Positions 11,435 through 23,394 of a stretch of DNA of 64,000 bases are shown here, piece after piece. Source of the stretch: Amaurobius ferox (lineage: Eukaryota; Arthropoda; Arachnida; Araneae; Amaurobiidae); NCBI GenBank assembly GCA_951213105.1, contig OX578145.1:120263239-120327238 (forward strand). Direction: 5' to 3'. A program made the position numbers and the translations under genes. Each line of letters starts with the position of its first letter. Position 1 is the first letter of the stretch. The notes beneath the pieces were generated by a model. The model was given only the letters and a program-made list of their open reading frames with translations. It was not told the origin of the DNA and did no database searches.

Positions 11435-12261
11435 ATAATTTTACACATGCATTATTTATTCTTGATTGGATAACTCATTTTTGTGAATTTTACCCATTCT
11501 TACCACTTCACCTGAGTCTGATACTGTTTACAGTTTTCGAAAGACTACTTTCCACTTGTCCTGAATCCTATACTGATTTCTTTTTTTGAAAGTCTTCATA
11601 CACATTATGTATCGTTCAATTGTATTCATTCCGGTGCCCACTCGCATTGATGTTGAGAGGTAGCAAACTCTGTTGACTGTTCCCACGCGAGCATGCTTGA
11701 ATTCCAAGTGGTAGATGACCCTGTGAGTTAATATTTCTGTTTCTATAGTTTTGATTTATAATTAATCTGGTTTACATTATTTATCCTGCCACTAGCCAGT
11801 AGACAGTTCCAATGGTGTCTATAGATAAATACTATCGCCATCGTCAATAACTGGCTATTCTTTCGGTTTTAATTCGAATTGTATGGCTGTCCTGACGACA
11901 ATGCAATTTCGAACTAATCGACTTTTTTGTGTAGTTTCAATTGAATGTTTTCCATATCTTGATTTTTAATCTCGACCTAATTATTATTGCCGTTTCTCAT
12001 TTTTGCTGTGTTTACTTTTTCATTTTATATATAAATTTATATATTTATATATATTCCTTTTTGATTGTGAATTTTGTATAATAATATTATCCTCATTCCC
12101 TTTCCTTTATAGTGACAAGTTACCTTCTATTTTTTTATCCTTAGTCTTGGTCTATAGTTACTTATTTGTAACAGTTAAGCTAGTGATGTTTTTTTTTTTG
12201 TACTTACCGTAGTTTATGCATAGTTTTCGATTAAAATATTTCAATTTATATATATATATAT

Positions 12262-13018
12262 ATTCACCAATTTGGCGTCCTTTTTGTTTATTTGGCATCA
12301 TTTTTGCAATTTTGACGATATTTTTGTCAATCTGGTACGAGATATCGCCGAGTGGGCGATGTTTTGATAAATTAATCACCAAGTTAACCAAATTTATCGC
12401 CAAGCATTACAGACAAATGGAGAGAAGAGGTTTTCTTATAAATGACTAATGGAGAATTGTTAAGTATATAAAGGCAAAATTATTACCCAAAGTGTGTTCT
12501 GAATGGAACGAAATGGATCTACGAAAATGACGTTAACAAATTCATTACACAATGCTACATATGAATACTTTTTAATTTTTATGTGATTTTCGGATGAATT
12601 TTCTTGAAAAATATGCAATATCTTGAGAACGGTTCATGCTAGTATTCTAAAACTTGTTCCAATCGTTTTCTAATGAAAATTTACATAAGAAATCATTATT
12701 TACGTAACTTTATTTGAGGGTTTTGATGAATTTTTCAAAATTTCATTCTGAAATTTGGGGTTTTCGGACATTCGATTGCGTTTCAAAACAATAGGTATTC
12801 ACCAATTGCAATTTTTGCATCAAATTTCGGTCGAATCCACCCGTTCGTTCAAGAGATATCGTCTTCACACACATACACACACACACACACATCACTTTAA
12901 AATTGTTTCTTCGTATTCTAGGTGTCGATACATGTAGATTCGTCGAAAACTCGAGTTGCAATTTTCAGAACGATTCCAATACTTTCCCTATGCATTGCCA
13001 TATACTGCAAGGAAAGTA
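12262..13018 (-). repeat. Hairpin-headed repeat with B-type head and A-type body
   Basis: Inverted. The hairpin (12980-13017) and the next roughly 110 bp (GGAAAGTATTGGAATCGTTC, ATTGCAACTCGAGTTTTCG, CACCTAGAATACGAAG) match family B. After the GT tract, the body (AAGACGATATCTCTTGAACG, ACGCAATCGAATGT, TGCATATTTTTCAAG region, TTGGCGA-rich end) matches family A. Confidence 0.72.
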
Positions 13019-14583
13019 AAAAATACGGAACACAAACTGCACAAACATAATATTCACAATCTTGAGAAACATCCACTGCCATTTAATTCTATAACTATAA
13101 ACCGAGTGATTGAAACCTTGAGCAGCCTGAGCTTAGAGATTTTTATAAGGAAAATTTAGTTCTGTACAAGCGGAGACTATCATAGCAACACTATTACTAA
13201 ATTGCGAAAGATGAGGATACACGGAAAAACACACTGGAAAAATTTTAAAGTTCAAAATATGACTACTTTAATATTGCAAAATATCCAACTTTTGGACATC
13301 GGGGACAGGTTGGGGATATCGACCCTCCCTTGGATAACTTGGCCATAAAATCAAAGTCCAATTGGCGGACTTGTCCAAGTGGTGATTTGGATAACGTATT
13401 TAAAATTACCTAAATTAATAAAATATATTTAATAAATGAACAAATACTGATACTTATTTAAATTCGTAACTGTAATAAATATTATACATAGATATTACTG
13501 AAATTATATTCAACACAGTAAAGTATCTTGATAGAAATTTTGCTCTATTTTATAGAAGTTGAACACTGCTGCATAAAATGTAAAATTTAGAATGAGAATT
13601 TTTAAATATATGTCACTCCTTTTTTTCCCTAGATGAATCCTTAATTCATATACACAGAACGTGAGGTACACTAATAAAGAACAGAGTAAATAAAGGACTT
13701 TACTTACCAGAAAAGTTTTATCATTACGAACTCCATTAGAAATAATTTAATCATTATGGCAAGAATATATTCGCTAAACCTCCAACAGCAACACTGAAAA
13801 ATTGTTTTAATAAAAAGCATTTTTTTTTCACATTGTACAAATTGCAGTTCCGCACTGAATTATTTTTGTACTGCATAAATTGTGTGTTTCTCCATGGTCT
13901 CACCTGTCTTCAAATTTGAATCCGGCTAGTACTCGTATTACTGATTTTGTCTATAACCACAGAGAGTCTCAAAATTGTGGAACATGTCAGATTTTCCTGC
14001 TACTATTGCAACTATCATCTATTATTAGGTGTAGTTTGGTCGGTGTTGTATTTAAATTTAAGTTGGGTTTGTGTTTTTACAATGTGGACCCGTGGGATAA
14101 TTGGTGTAATTTTTCAGTCAGTGGGGCAGCTATGACCCTTTGATGACCCCCAGCTCTCCTACCTACGACACTGATATTATACGGCTTATTTCGTATGCCG
14201 TCATTATAGAGGTTGAGATTTGGCAAAATTGTGAACACATAGAAAGTTTCCTTTCTGATGATGCAGTTATCGGCAATTCGGTGCTCAAGAGCACTAACAA
14301 GTATAAAACTACTAAACCGATGCTAGTCGTAACACGAGGAGAACGTATTAAACTTTTGGGAATAGCTCCTATCGGTAGATTTTCTGACGATATTTTAATT
14401 TCGCTTGAAACATTTATATATTTACTATCGCCGTTGATATATATTTATGCAAATATTTTTCATTGTAGGATCTGAAAGACTTTAGAACTTTTTAATTCAT
14501 TTTTGGTCAGATAGACTTCAGCAATCTTCTGTACACTGTAAAACATTTGCATTTGTGTGTGTCTCTGTGTGCGTGTGTATATA

Positions 14584-15802
14584 CAGGGTGTTCAACAAAG
14601 GACTCCCTGAATTTAAAATTAAATAACATGAAAACAAAGATCGATAGAGAAGAATGCAACAAAGGGTATGTTTATTGTGAAAGCTATAAGAATTTTTACA
14701 GAAGTTTCGAAATAGTGGTTACAAAAGCTGCTAACAGTTGGCGCTGTATGTTGTACAGCTCGTATCAGCATGCATGAATAAACTCGTCCTTTGCAAGTAG
14801 CCTTTGCAGTCACATCACAATCTTTTCAAAATGTCCACCGCCCGGCCGTGCGTAAAACCCTTTAAGCCCTCGCTGGCAAGGGGCACGGTCTGGGTCGTGG
14901 AAAATGTCCACCGCTTGCAGCACGGAGGTGGCGCAAACGAACAATAAAATTTCCCATTACATCTTGTAGTGTCTCAACGGAAATGGATTCAGATGCCACA
15001 CAGATCGACGATTCAAGCTCGTCCAGCGTGGTGGGATGGTTCCGGTAGACAGTGTCTTTCAATGTGCCCCACAAAAAGTAGTCAGATCGGGCGAATATGG
15101 AGGACAATCCATGACTGCGCCAGTAAATTTGGGATAATCCAACGCAATGACTCTATTCCCGAAGTATTCATCAAGAAAGCGAAATACCTGTCCTGTGCAA
15201 TGTGGTCGGGCCTCATCTTGCATGATCACTCGGTGTCTGGTCGACCCTCCAACGCTCGGTGTGTGGCGACAAATTGTTCCAAAATTGCAACGTAACGTTT
15301 ACTAGTTATCATTTCTCGCATGAAAAAAGGGCCGATAATGCCTCTGCTGCATATCGCAGCCCAAACAGTCAGTTTGGGAGAATGCGGTGGTTTCGCTTCA
15401 CACAAATGGGGATTTTCGGAACCCCCAAAATCGCCAGTTTTGTTTATTCACGTATCCATTCAGGTGGAAGTGTGCTTCATCTGTGAACCAGATACAGCCA
15501 ACATCAAATCCTTCGTAATCAACCATTGTGAGAATCTGGTTCGCAAAGTCATCCCTTTGTCGCACAGCTGGTGCGGGTATGACCTGGTGACTTTAGATTT
15601 TGAATGGAAACATGTGTAGACTCTTTCTCAGTATTGTATGCGTGCTGGAACTCTTCAAATCAGTTTCTGCTGCAATTCTTCGGACGGATTTCCTCGGATG
15701 TTGCTGAATAATTCCAGAAACTGTGGCGACATTTTCAGGAGTAAAATTTAACTACGCTCTCTAAACAGCATGTCGAACATCTTGAGAAAACACTACAGAT
15801 AT
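14584..15802 (-). mobile_element. Decayed Tc1/mariner-superfamily element, one end only
   Basis: The left end begins CAGGGTGTTCAACAAAGGAC at 14584 after TA, a typical terminal inverted repeat start. A transposase pseudogene on the - strand fills the rest. No matching inverted end is visible; at 15802 the sequence meets the palindromic MITE, and beyond that lies a GT tract. A GT-rich stretch also precedes the left end. Confidence 0.75.
14862..15801 (-). pseudogene. Tc1/mariner-superfamily transposase, multiple frameshifts
   Basis: On the - strand the order is clear across frames. An N-terminal HTH region (I-I-Q-Q-H-P-R-K-S-V-R-R-I-A-A-E, about 15700) comes first. Then C-I-W-F-T-D-E-A-H-F-H-L-N-G-Y (about 15480), M-Q-D-E-A-R-P-H (about 15220), and P-P-Y-S-P-D-L-T-T (about 15090). 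Last is L-W-G-T-L-K-D-T-V-Y-R-N-H-P with a C-terminal helix. All three catalytic acids can be found, but stops and frameshifts separate them. The spacing between the second and third acids is about 42 residues, longer than classical mariner (34). It is a different family from the element at 54.6 kb. Confidence 0.8.
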
Positions 15803-15803
15803 A

Positions 15804-16377
15804 CAAGGTGTCCCAAACTCATTGCCCTCGACTTTTATTCTTTAAATATTGATCTTAGACATATATAATAAATTACAAAGTTGTGTAAATAAAGGTAGCG
15901 AATTTTATGAAATCGATTAAAAATTTCAAGGGAATTAAATTTTAAGAACTAATAAGGTGATGTACTAAATTTCGGCATTTTTTCATAAAAAGTCCCAGAG
16001 ATATGTTTAAACAAAGATATGTTTAAACAACTGCCGACATGATTTTTACCCTCTGAGGACCCATGTTGATGCATCGAAAAGTGGTTTAAGTCAGCATTTT
16101 TATCTTTTCATATCTCTGGAACTTTTTATGATAAAATGCTGAAATTTTGTACATCACTTTATTAGTGTATAGAGCACATTTTACTCATTGGAAATGTTTT
16201 TGTACAGGGGCCGTATAAATATTTAAATTTTGTATTTCTTCAAATTTAATCGCCTGAAAATTTTTATCGATTTCATAAATTTTTGTACCTTTTCCACGCA
16301 AATTTGCAATTTGCTGTATATGTCTAATATCAATATTTAAGGAATAAAAGCCGAGGACAATGTTTTGGGGCACCCTG
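15804..16377. mobile_element. Palindromic MITE (near full-length inverted repeat)
   Basis: The ends are CAAGGTGTCCCAAACTCATT at 15804 and the inverted CAGGGTGCCCCAAAACATTG at 16377, both next to TA. The two halves are inverted copies of each other over essentially the whole 574 bp, meeting near 16090. The arms share ATATTGAT, AATCGATTTCATAAA and ATGTTTAAACAA-type blocks. The ends resemble mariner termini (CAGGGTG...), so it is probably mobilised by a related transposase. No coding capacity. Confidence 0.85.
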
Positions 16378-16379
<2 letters not shown>

Positions 16380-16409
<30 letters not shown>

Positions 16410-16576
16410 GTGTATGTGTGTGCGCGCGCGTGTGTATGTGCGTGCGTGTGTGTGTGTGTGTGTGTGCGTGTATATATGTATGTGCGTGTATGTGTGTATG
16501 TGCGTGTATGTGTGTATGTGCGTGCGTGTATGTGTGTATGTGCGTGCGTGTGTGTGTGTGTGCGTACTTGCGTGTG
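16380..16576. repeat. (TA)n then GT-rich microsatellite
   Basis: TATATATATATATATGTGTG, followed by GTGTGTATGTGCGTGCGTGT-type imperfect repeats. It directly follows the palindromic MITE. Long frames on both strands here are artefacts of the repeat. Confidence 0.92.
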
Positions 16577-17094
16577 TTTTTAGACACACATAGAAATTTT
16601 GTTTTTTTAAAAATCACAATTTTTTTAAAAATCAAAATATTGAATTTAATTAAAAAAAAATATATATTTCTATGTGTGTCAAAAAAAAACGTACGTGCGT
16701 GTGTTTACATATACAAAAATAACGCTTCGGCAGACGACAATTAGCGAAATATTTCAGAAATGAAGCTGAAACTTTCATGAACGCCTGTAATTGTGACTTT
16801 TCTTATTAGGTTACCTAAATTATCAACAAAGTAGCAAAAAAAAATGAGCAAAGGTTGCAGAATATTTTACAGTGCAATGTTCGTTTCAATGTCTGCGGAA
16901 ATGTTCGTTTCTATGTCTGCGAGTCTTCTGTAGCGAGAAATTAAAGTTTTGGACAGCTCTGAAATTCGATATAGGGATAGCTGAACTCTTGGGGCGACAG
17001 ACCTCGTCGATTTTTTAAATTCGAATTAGTTTAAAATAAAAGTTATGCAGAAGAAAGCCGAAAATCAGACAATTTTCACTCTTTCGACAAATCT

Positions 17095-18830
17095 ATTCAC
17101 CTGATCATATAATCCGTTCAATCTGTTCACTTGAACATCGAACCTATTCAATCTGCTCACTTGAATATCGAACTTATTCAATCTCTTCACTTTGAGCATC
17201 AAGCCTATTCAATCTATTCACTTTGAACATCGAGTCTATTCGATTTGTTCGCTTTGAACATCGAGCCTATTTAATCTGTTCACTTTGAACATCGAACCTA
17301 TTTAATCTGTTTATTTTGAATATCGAGTCTATTCAATCTGTTTGTTCACTTTGAATATCGGGCCTGTTCAATCTGTTCACTTTAAACATCGAACCTTTTC
17401 AATTCGTTCACTTTGAACATCGAACCTATTCCACCCTTTCACTTCGAACATCGAATCTATTCCATCTATTCATTTCGAACATCGAACCTATTCAGTCTAT
17501 TCACTTTGAACATCGAATCTATTTAATCTATTCACTTGAACATCAAATCTATTCCATCTGTTCATTTGAACATCGAATCTATTCTATATGATCACTGAAC
17601 ATCGAATCTATTCCATCTGCTCACTTTGAACATCGAATCTATTCCATCTGCTCACTTTGAACATCGAATCTATTCCATCTTCTACTTTGAACACCGAGTC
17701 TATTCAAGCTGTTCACTGTGAACATCGAGTCTATTCAAGCTAAGCTAATCACTTTGAACATCGAGTCTCTTCCATCTGTTCACTTTAAACATCGAATCTA
17801 TTCAATCTGTTCACTTGAACATCAAATCTATTCAATCTGTTCGCGTGAACATGGAATCTATTCCATCTGCTCACTTTGAACATCGAATCTATTCCATCTG
17901 CTCACTTTGAACATCGAATCTATTCCATCTGCTCACTTTGAACATCGAATCTATTCCATCTGCTCACTTTGAACATCGAATCTATTCCATCTGCTCACTT
18001 TGAACATCGAATCTATTCCATCTTCTACTTTGAACACCGAGTCTATTCAAGCTGTTCACTGTGAACATCGAGTCTATTCAAGCTAAGCTAATCACTTTGA
18101 ACATCGAGTCTCTTCCATCTGTTCACTTTAAACATCGAATCTATTCAATCTGTTCACTTGAACATCAAATCTATTCAATCTGTTCGCGTGAACATGGAAT
18201 CTATTCCATCTGCTCACTTTGAACATCGAATCTATTCCATCTGCTCACTTTGAACATCGAATCTATTCCATCTGCTCACTTTGAACATCGAATCTATTCC
18301 ATCTGCTCACTTTGAACATCGAATCTATTCCATCTTCTACTTTGAACACCGAGTCTATTCAAGCTGTTCACTGTGAACATCGAGTTTATTCAAGCTAAGC
18401 TAATCACTTTGAACATCGAGTCTCTTCCATCTGTTCACTTTGAACATCGAATCTATTCAATCTGTTCACTTGAACATCAAATCTATTCAATCTGTTCGCG
18501 TGAACATGGAATCTATTCCATCTGCTCACTTTAAACATCGAATCTATTCAATCTGTTCACTTTGAACATCGAATCTATTCATCTGTTCACTTGAACATCG
18601 AACCTATTCAATCTGTTCACTTGAACATCGAATCTATTCAATCTGTTTACTTGAACATCGAATCTATTCAATCTGTTCACTTGAACATCGAATCTATTTA
18701 ATTTGTTCACTTGAACATCGAATCTACTCAAACTATTCACTTGACCATCAAATCTACTCAATTTGTTCTCTTGAACATCGAATCTACTCAATCTGTTTGT
18801 TCACTTGAACATCGAATCTACTCCATATAT
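17095..18830. repeat. 30/31-bp minisatellite with higher-order repeats
   Basis: More than 50 tandem units of ATCTGTTCACTTTGAACATC plus GAATCTATTCA, with 30-bp (CTTGAAC) and 31-bp (CTTTGAAC) versions. A block starting TCTACTTTGAACACCGAGTC recurs at 17681, 18024 and 18336, with the same series of variants following it each time. The spacings are 343 and 312 bp and differ by one unit. No spacers, so it is not CRISPR. Confidence 0.92.
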
Positions 18831-18834
18831 GTAA

Positions 18835-19250
18835 TTATTAGTACAGAAAAACTTTTGCATTTAACATATTGCTTGTTGTCAAAATATGAAATATATGAGT
18901 TAAATAAAAATGCTAATTATTTATTACCGACTAGTGATCGTTGTCGAATAAACATAGTAATCATAATTAATTACATTTATTAATACAGTTCATGTAACTA
19001 GAGAATCGGCGCAATTCAAAGACTCTACTCACAAAACAAGTGAGCATTCGACTTCTGAGCCAAACTCTTTATGCGCTTCTAATATATTTTTTCCTGCATT
19101 TACATCTATACAGTATACACAGTATGCCATCCAAATTGAATCTAAATCTCGTCATCGGTTTTAAGATTACGGAAAATTGCTGATTTTGACAAAATTTTAT
19201 TTTGTAACTAAACTATATACATATTTCCGAAAAAAAAATTTCCTGCGTTC
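18835..19250 (+). repeat. Dispersed repeat family E, copy 1
   Basis: It aligns in order with 22957-23350: GTAATCATAATTAATTACAT, TTATTAATACAGTTCATGTA, CACAAAACAAGTGAGCATTC, GACTTCTGAGC, TTGATTTTGACAAAATTT-type blocks. It follows directly on the minisatellite. No coding capacity. Confidence 0.72.
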
Positions 19251-19291
19251 ACGCTTACATGATAAATACAACTTTCTGTGTTTTGACCCAG

Positions 19292-19562
19292 ATCGCCGGA
19301 CCTGCCTGAAAATTTAAGGCATCTGTTTGGACGGCCGGGACAGTGACACCCAATTTAGATCAGAACCCAGTGGGAAGACATCCACAGGAACCGTACCCAC
19401 TTTCCCGTGCTGCCAGCCTCTCGAAAGAAACTTAGGACCCACAGATTTAACGTGCCCGCACTCCGAGTAAACATTGAGATAGTTTGGCTAGAGCCGAAAA
19501 TCGAACTCGAGTCCTCTGAGTGTAATCCCCATACCTTAATCACTGGGCCATTCCGCCCCAAT
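19292..19562 (-). mobile_element. tRNA-derived SINE, degenerate, inverted
   Basis: On the - strand: head GGCGGAATGGCCCAGTGATT, B-box remnant CTCGAGTTCGATTTTCGGC, body including GGTTCTGATCTAAATTGGGT and CCGGCCGTCCAAACAGATGC. Diverged from the 46-kb copies. Confidence 0.78.
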
Positions 19563-21089
19563 ATATTCAACTTACCACCCAAATTGGGTCCAGATCACTT
19601 CAGTGGATTTTGAGATAGCGAAGAGTCAACGATTTGACGCACACACGCGCATTCCCCACACATATACAAACCCACCCACCCATACACCCACGGACCGTCA
19701 AAGTCAGTTTTGGGTATCCTGGGACCCCACCATTATATTTATTGTGAACACTCGACTTGTGATGGAATCACCATCACTATACTTTTTGTAGGCTTTATCG
19801 ATTAAAATATAAAGTTTGCTAGTTCTAAAAGCATACGTATCAATAAATTGGTACAAGTCAGAAACTGTCACTACCACCATACGTTACTCTAGTGTAAATA
19901 TAGGTGCAATCGTTGAGTTTTATATATGTATGCATTCATATAGCAAAACTTTTGTACTTAAAATATATCTGTCGTCAAAATCTGAAATATAGGAGATAAA
20001 TCAAAATCTTAACATGTTACCAACTTTTGTCAGTTGACGAAAATCTTCACACCGGTCTTTAAACTAAATCTTTGACATTCCAGAACTTTTTAAAAGATGC
20101 TAAAATCTTGAAATCTTCTCTGAAAATGGAGATTGTATGTGTAATTCATTGTTGTTTAAATTCTTCATTTCATTGTTGCACATTCTTTCTATATTTAGTA
20201 ATAAAGCTCTAGCAATAATATTTCAACAACAATGCATTGTACACCTTTCATTGTTTCGAATTATATATATTGACCAGCAGTCAATACCCGTTCTTCGCAC
20301 AGGTTAATTAGAATAAGACAATTATAAATACTAGTCATTGGACAAACAAACACATGCATCAAATGTTGAAAGAAATATGCTGACATATTTTTAAAATGAT
20401 TTAGTTTATAATTAAATGCCTAAACACGCCTTCGACTTCTGCTTGGTTAAACACGCGTCTGCATAATGTCCACTGCATGGACGTTGCATGCAAATTCTAA
20501 AACTACTTTCTCATGTCTTTTCTCATTGATTCTGCAAACTCTATAAATGACGTGAAATATTCAATATCAAATGTAAAGGGTAAATCTATAATGTATATTT
20601 TTCTAGAAAACCGTGGAATAATAAAACTGAAAGGTCACTTATCTTTCTCATTGTAGCCGTACGTACATGTAAAATCGCCGTTCAAAATGCTTGAAAAATG
20701 TGGACATAAAGACCAATATTTCTGGACCAACATTTTCTCAACATTCATAGGATTTGAAGGTCCTATAAAATAGCTAACCCATTATCCTGTATTTTCTTAT
20801 ACAGCCCATACCTTTTATTACTCCATCCTTTGTGGATGTATTTAAAACTTTGTCTACAAAAGTGACCCGTCTTAATAGAGATCAAGTAACGAATCACTGC
20901 AGCCGTCTTCTTTGTAACACCTGATACTCTGTCACGAACTAGATTATCGTCTGTACACTCTCTGAGCAACCACATGTTCTCATAAAAAGTTCTGACAGTA
21001 TAGAAAAAACCCCTACACATTTAGTTATGTTTGTATTTTTTATGAACAACCTGTGTACATCAGCCAATAGATATTTTCTCCACTTAATT

Positions 21090-21545
21090 ATTTCATCATC
21101 ATCACTCATGGTGCCTAGTGGCACATACGGCCTTCAGCTTGTGCCGCCAACCTGATCAATCCTGTGCCGCAGTCCTTGCTTCTGACCAGTTCGTCCATCC
21201 CATCAAATTTCTCTCTTCTTCTATTAGTCTCCTTTAAGTTAGTTTGGGTCGACCCTGAGATATTTTCCACTCGGGTGCTCAAGTAAGTGTCATAATAGGG
21301 ACGTTATGCTGTGGCATTCTTAAGACATGTCCAGTCCATTTCCATCTACGTTTTTTTCTTTCCATCTCTATTTTTTTCTATCCAGTACTCTTGTCGAGTT
21401 CGGTGTTAGTAATAACATAAGGCCAAAATACTCCCAACATTTTTCTTAGACATTTAGTCTGCCAGGCATTCAACTTGTTGCGTTGGCCCTTTGTTAATTT
21501 CCATGTTTCGGCTCCATATAATAAAACTTTCTTCACTAAAGAATT
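21090..21545 (-). pseudogene. LINE (RTE/CR1-type) ORF2 C-terminal fragment and 3' end
   Basis: On the - strand from 21545: L-L-Y-G-A-E-T-W-K-L-T-K-G-Q-R-N-K-L-N-A, then C-L-R-K-M-L-G-V-F-W-P-Y, then (after frameshifts) R-R-W-K-W-T-G-H-V-L-R-M and R-M-C-H-W-A-P. It ends just before a GATGATGATGA tail near 21100. The order W-K, C-L-R-R-I, W-I-G-H-V-L-R-M is the well-known C-terminus of RTE/CR1-like ORF2 proteins. It is 5'-truncated and carries several frameshifts and stops. Confidence 0.75.
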
Positions 21546-22110
21546 AAAAGGAAATTTTGGTTTTAAAGTTAAGGTTAGTAGCTCTCAATACTTTATTTAA
21601 ATATTTCATACATTCGTATTATTTTCAAATATTAAGACTTAATATCGATAAATTATTTCATTTATTAATGCAATTTCATGAAATAAGTATACGTGAAATA
21701 AGTTGGATTTAAGCATAGTAGTAAACTCTAACTACAAAAGAAAATAATATTACCCCAATAACTCAATTTATAGATCGTTGATGACCAAGCGGATCTTCGT
21801 GCTTTGAATCTCAATTAGGACGAATTAATTACGAGACATATTATTTTAAAAAATTAAAACATAATATTCATAACTACTTTCAATCATTACAGTTCATAAA
21901 AAAGTATATGTGTGATTAATTTCATTTATATACTAGCCGCCTAAGGAAATCAGCCTTCGTCTGGTACAGCTACCAGAAAATGTGCAAATATCGATTTTTA
22001 CCCAAGTTGTGGGCGGGCTCCGGGTTCCTAACGGGATGCTGCTCGTTCAAAACCTTATGTCAAATCACATACCTAAATTTCGGTTATTTTAAAACGAAAA
22101 CTGTGAAATT

Positions 22111-22161
22111 ACAGTTAAATTTCACTTATCTTATAAGTAGAGATAAGTGAAATTTAACTGT
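22111..22161. repeat. Perfect 21-bp inverted repeat
   Basis: The arm ACAGTTAAATTTCACTTATC plus T (22111-22131) is exactly complementary to 22141-22161, with a 9-base loop. No neighbouring transposon ends are recognised. It may be a decayed MITE core. Confidence 0.85.
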
Positions 22162-22412
22162 ACCAGAAGACTGTTTCCAGAAAGAAAATACAGCCACAGA
22201 TATGATAAATTTGACTATCGTTGCAAATTGCCAACAGTAAAATCAAACATTTCCTAAACTCATATCGTTTTGGGTATTGAGTATTTTATTTTTGACGAAA
22301 ATATTTAAATATATGAAAATGAATTATATTTAAATATACGAAAATAAATAAACATTATAATTAAATCAATTCTGTTTGTCTTTATCTTAATATATAAGAA
22401 TATCAAAAAACG

Positions 22413-22790
22413 TTACTGTAAAGAATCTCCTATTAACACGGTGAATGAATCACGGCAAAAGAATCACGTCCAGGGTTTGTTTACAATCTCTCTCCGCTCT
22501 CGTAGGGCAATTATCTGCGAGGATGAACTTGAAAAAAAAATGAGAGCTACTTCAATTGCTTCAAAGAGCATCCCAAATCAAAAAGAAGCTTTTTTGAGAA
22601 TATTACTGAGGCAGTTTCTAATCGATCAGGAGGTATTTATTTTTATTTTTACAACTTGTATTGCAATTAGTCAAATTCAACTTGCGAGAACTTTAGTTAT
22701 ATTTTCGACCGACAGATGGCGGAAAATGTAGCACGTTACTGTAAAGATTCTCCCATAGATTCACGTCCAGGTTTATTTACAATTCTACGC
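22413..22790 (+). other. Unassigned segment bounded by direct repeats
   Basis: TTACTGTAAAGAATCTCC at 22413 and TTACTGTAAAGATTCTCC at 22736 are each followed by TCACGTCCAGG and GTTTACAA-type sequence. The DNA between has an open stretch of 96 codons (22441-22731) rich in I, R, F and K without a recognisable domain. An ACAGATGGCGGA block near 22713 resembles short motifs common in arthropod transposons. Function unknown. Confidence 0.4.
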
Positions 22791-22956
22791 TACATTTTAC
22801 GTTAGATTAGATAAAGTTATCAGTTGGTTTGTTTTGGACAAACCGTAGGTTTTTCTATCTCTTTGAGGAGTGGATTGTCCCGGAAGCCTTCCCGAGTGGA
22901 TCGTCCCGGAAGCGTTCCCCATCAAACACACACTCTGTTTTATTATAAGCAGAGAT

Positions 22957-23350
22957 AGAGATGTAATTATTTATATAGCATATCTTTTGCACATAAAATA
23001 TTGCCTGTCATCAAAATCTGAAATATATAAAATAAATCAAAATGATGATTAATTATTACCAACTATTGTCCGTTAGCGAATAAACATAATAATCATAATT
23101 AATTACATTTATTAATACAGTTCATATAACTAATTCTGAGACTTTTCTCACAAAACAAGTGAGCATTCGACTTCTGAGCGAAACTATATATACGGTTTTA
23201 ACATATATTTTCTGTATTTGCATCTATGCAGTGTACGAGTGTACCACATAAAATTGAGTCCAAATCTCTTCATCCTTTTTGAGATTACAGAAAATTGTTG
23301 ATTTTGACAAAATTTCATTTTGTAACTACACTATATACACATTTTAGAAA
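22957..23350 (+). repeat. Dispersed repeat family E, copy 2
   Basis: Partner of 18835-19250; shares TAATCATAATTAATTACATT, TATTAATACAGTTCATATAA, ACAAAACAAGTGAGCATTCG and ATTTTGACAAAATTTCATTT. A shorter, more diverged fragment lies at about 19925-20045. Confidence 0.72.
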
Positions 23351-23394
23351 TAATTGTTTCCCCTACGTTCATGCCTACATGATATATACCAAGT

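Noticed and set aside
16185..16635. Long open frames on both strands rich in Cys/Val or His/Thr
   Set aside because: They are translations of the GT/CA microsatellite and MITE, open by composition in several frames at once.
18579..18791. - strand open frame with 10-residue repeats (R-F-D-V-Q-V-N-R-L-N)
   Set aside because: It is open only where the 30-bp unit version predominates. Neighbouring 31-bp units break the frame, as expected for a non-coding minisatellite.
17095..18830. Regular 30/31-bp repeats that could suggest a CRISPR array
   Set aside because: The units are contiguous with no unique spacers, the genome is eukaryotic, and the variants form higher-order blocks typical of a minisatellite.
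20763..21124. Short - strand frames that might be a small gene
   Set aside because: The right part overlaps the GATGATGA tail of a LINE fragment. The rest has no domain, start context or neighbour support.
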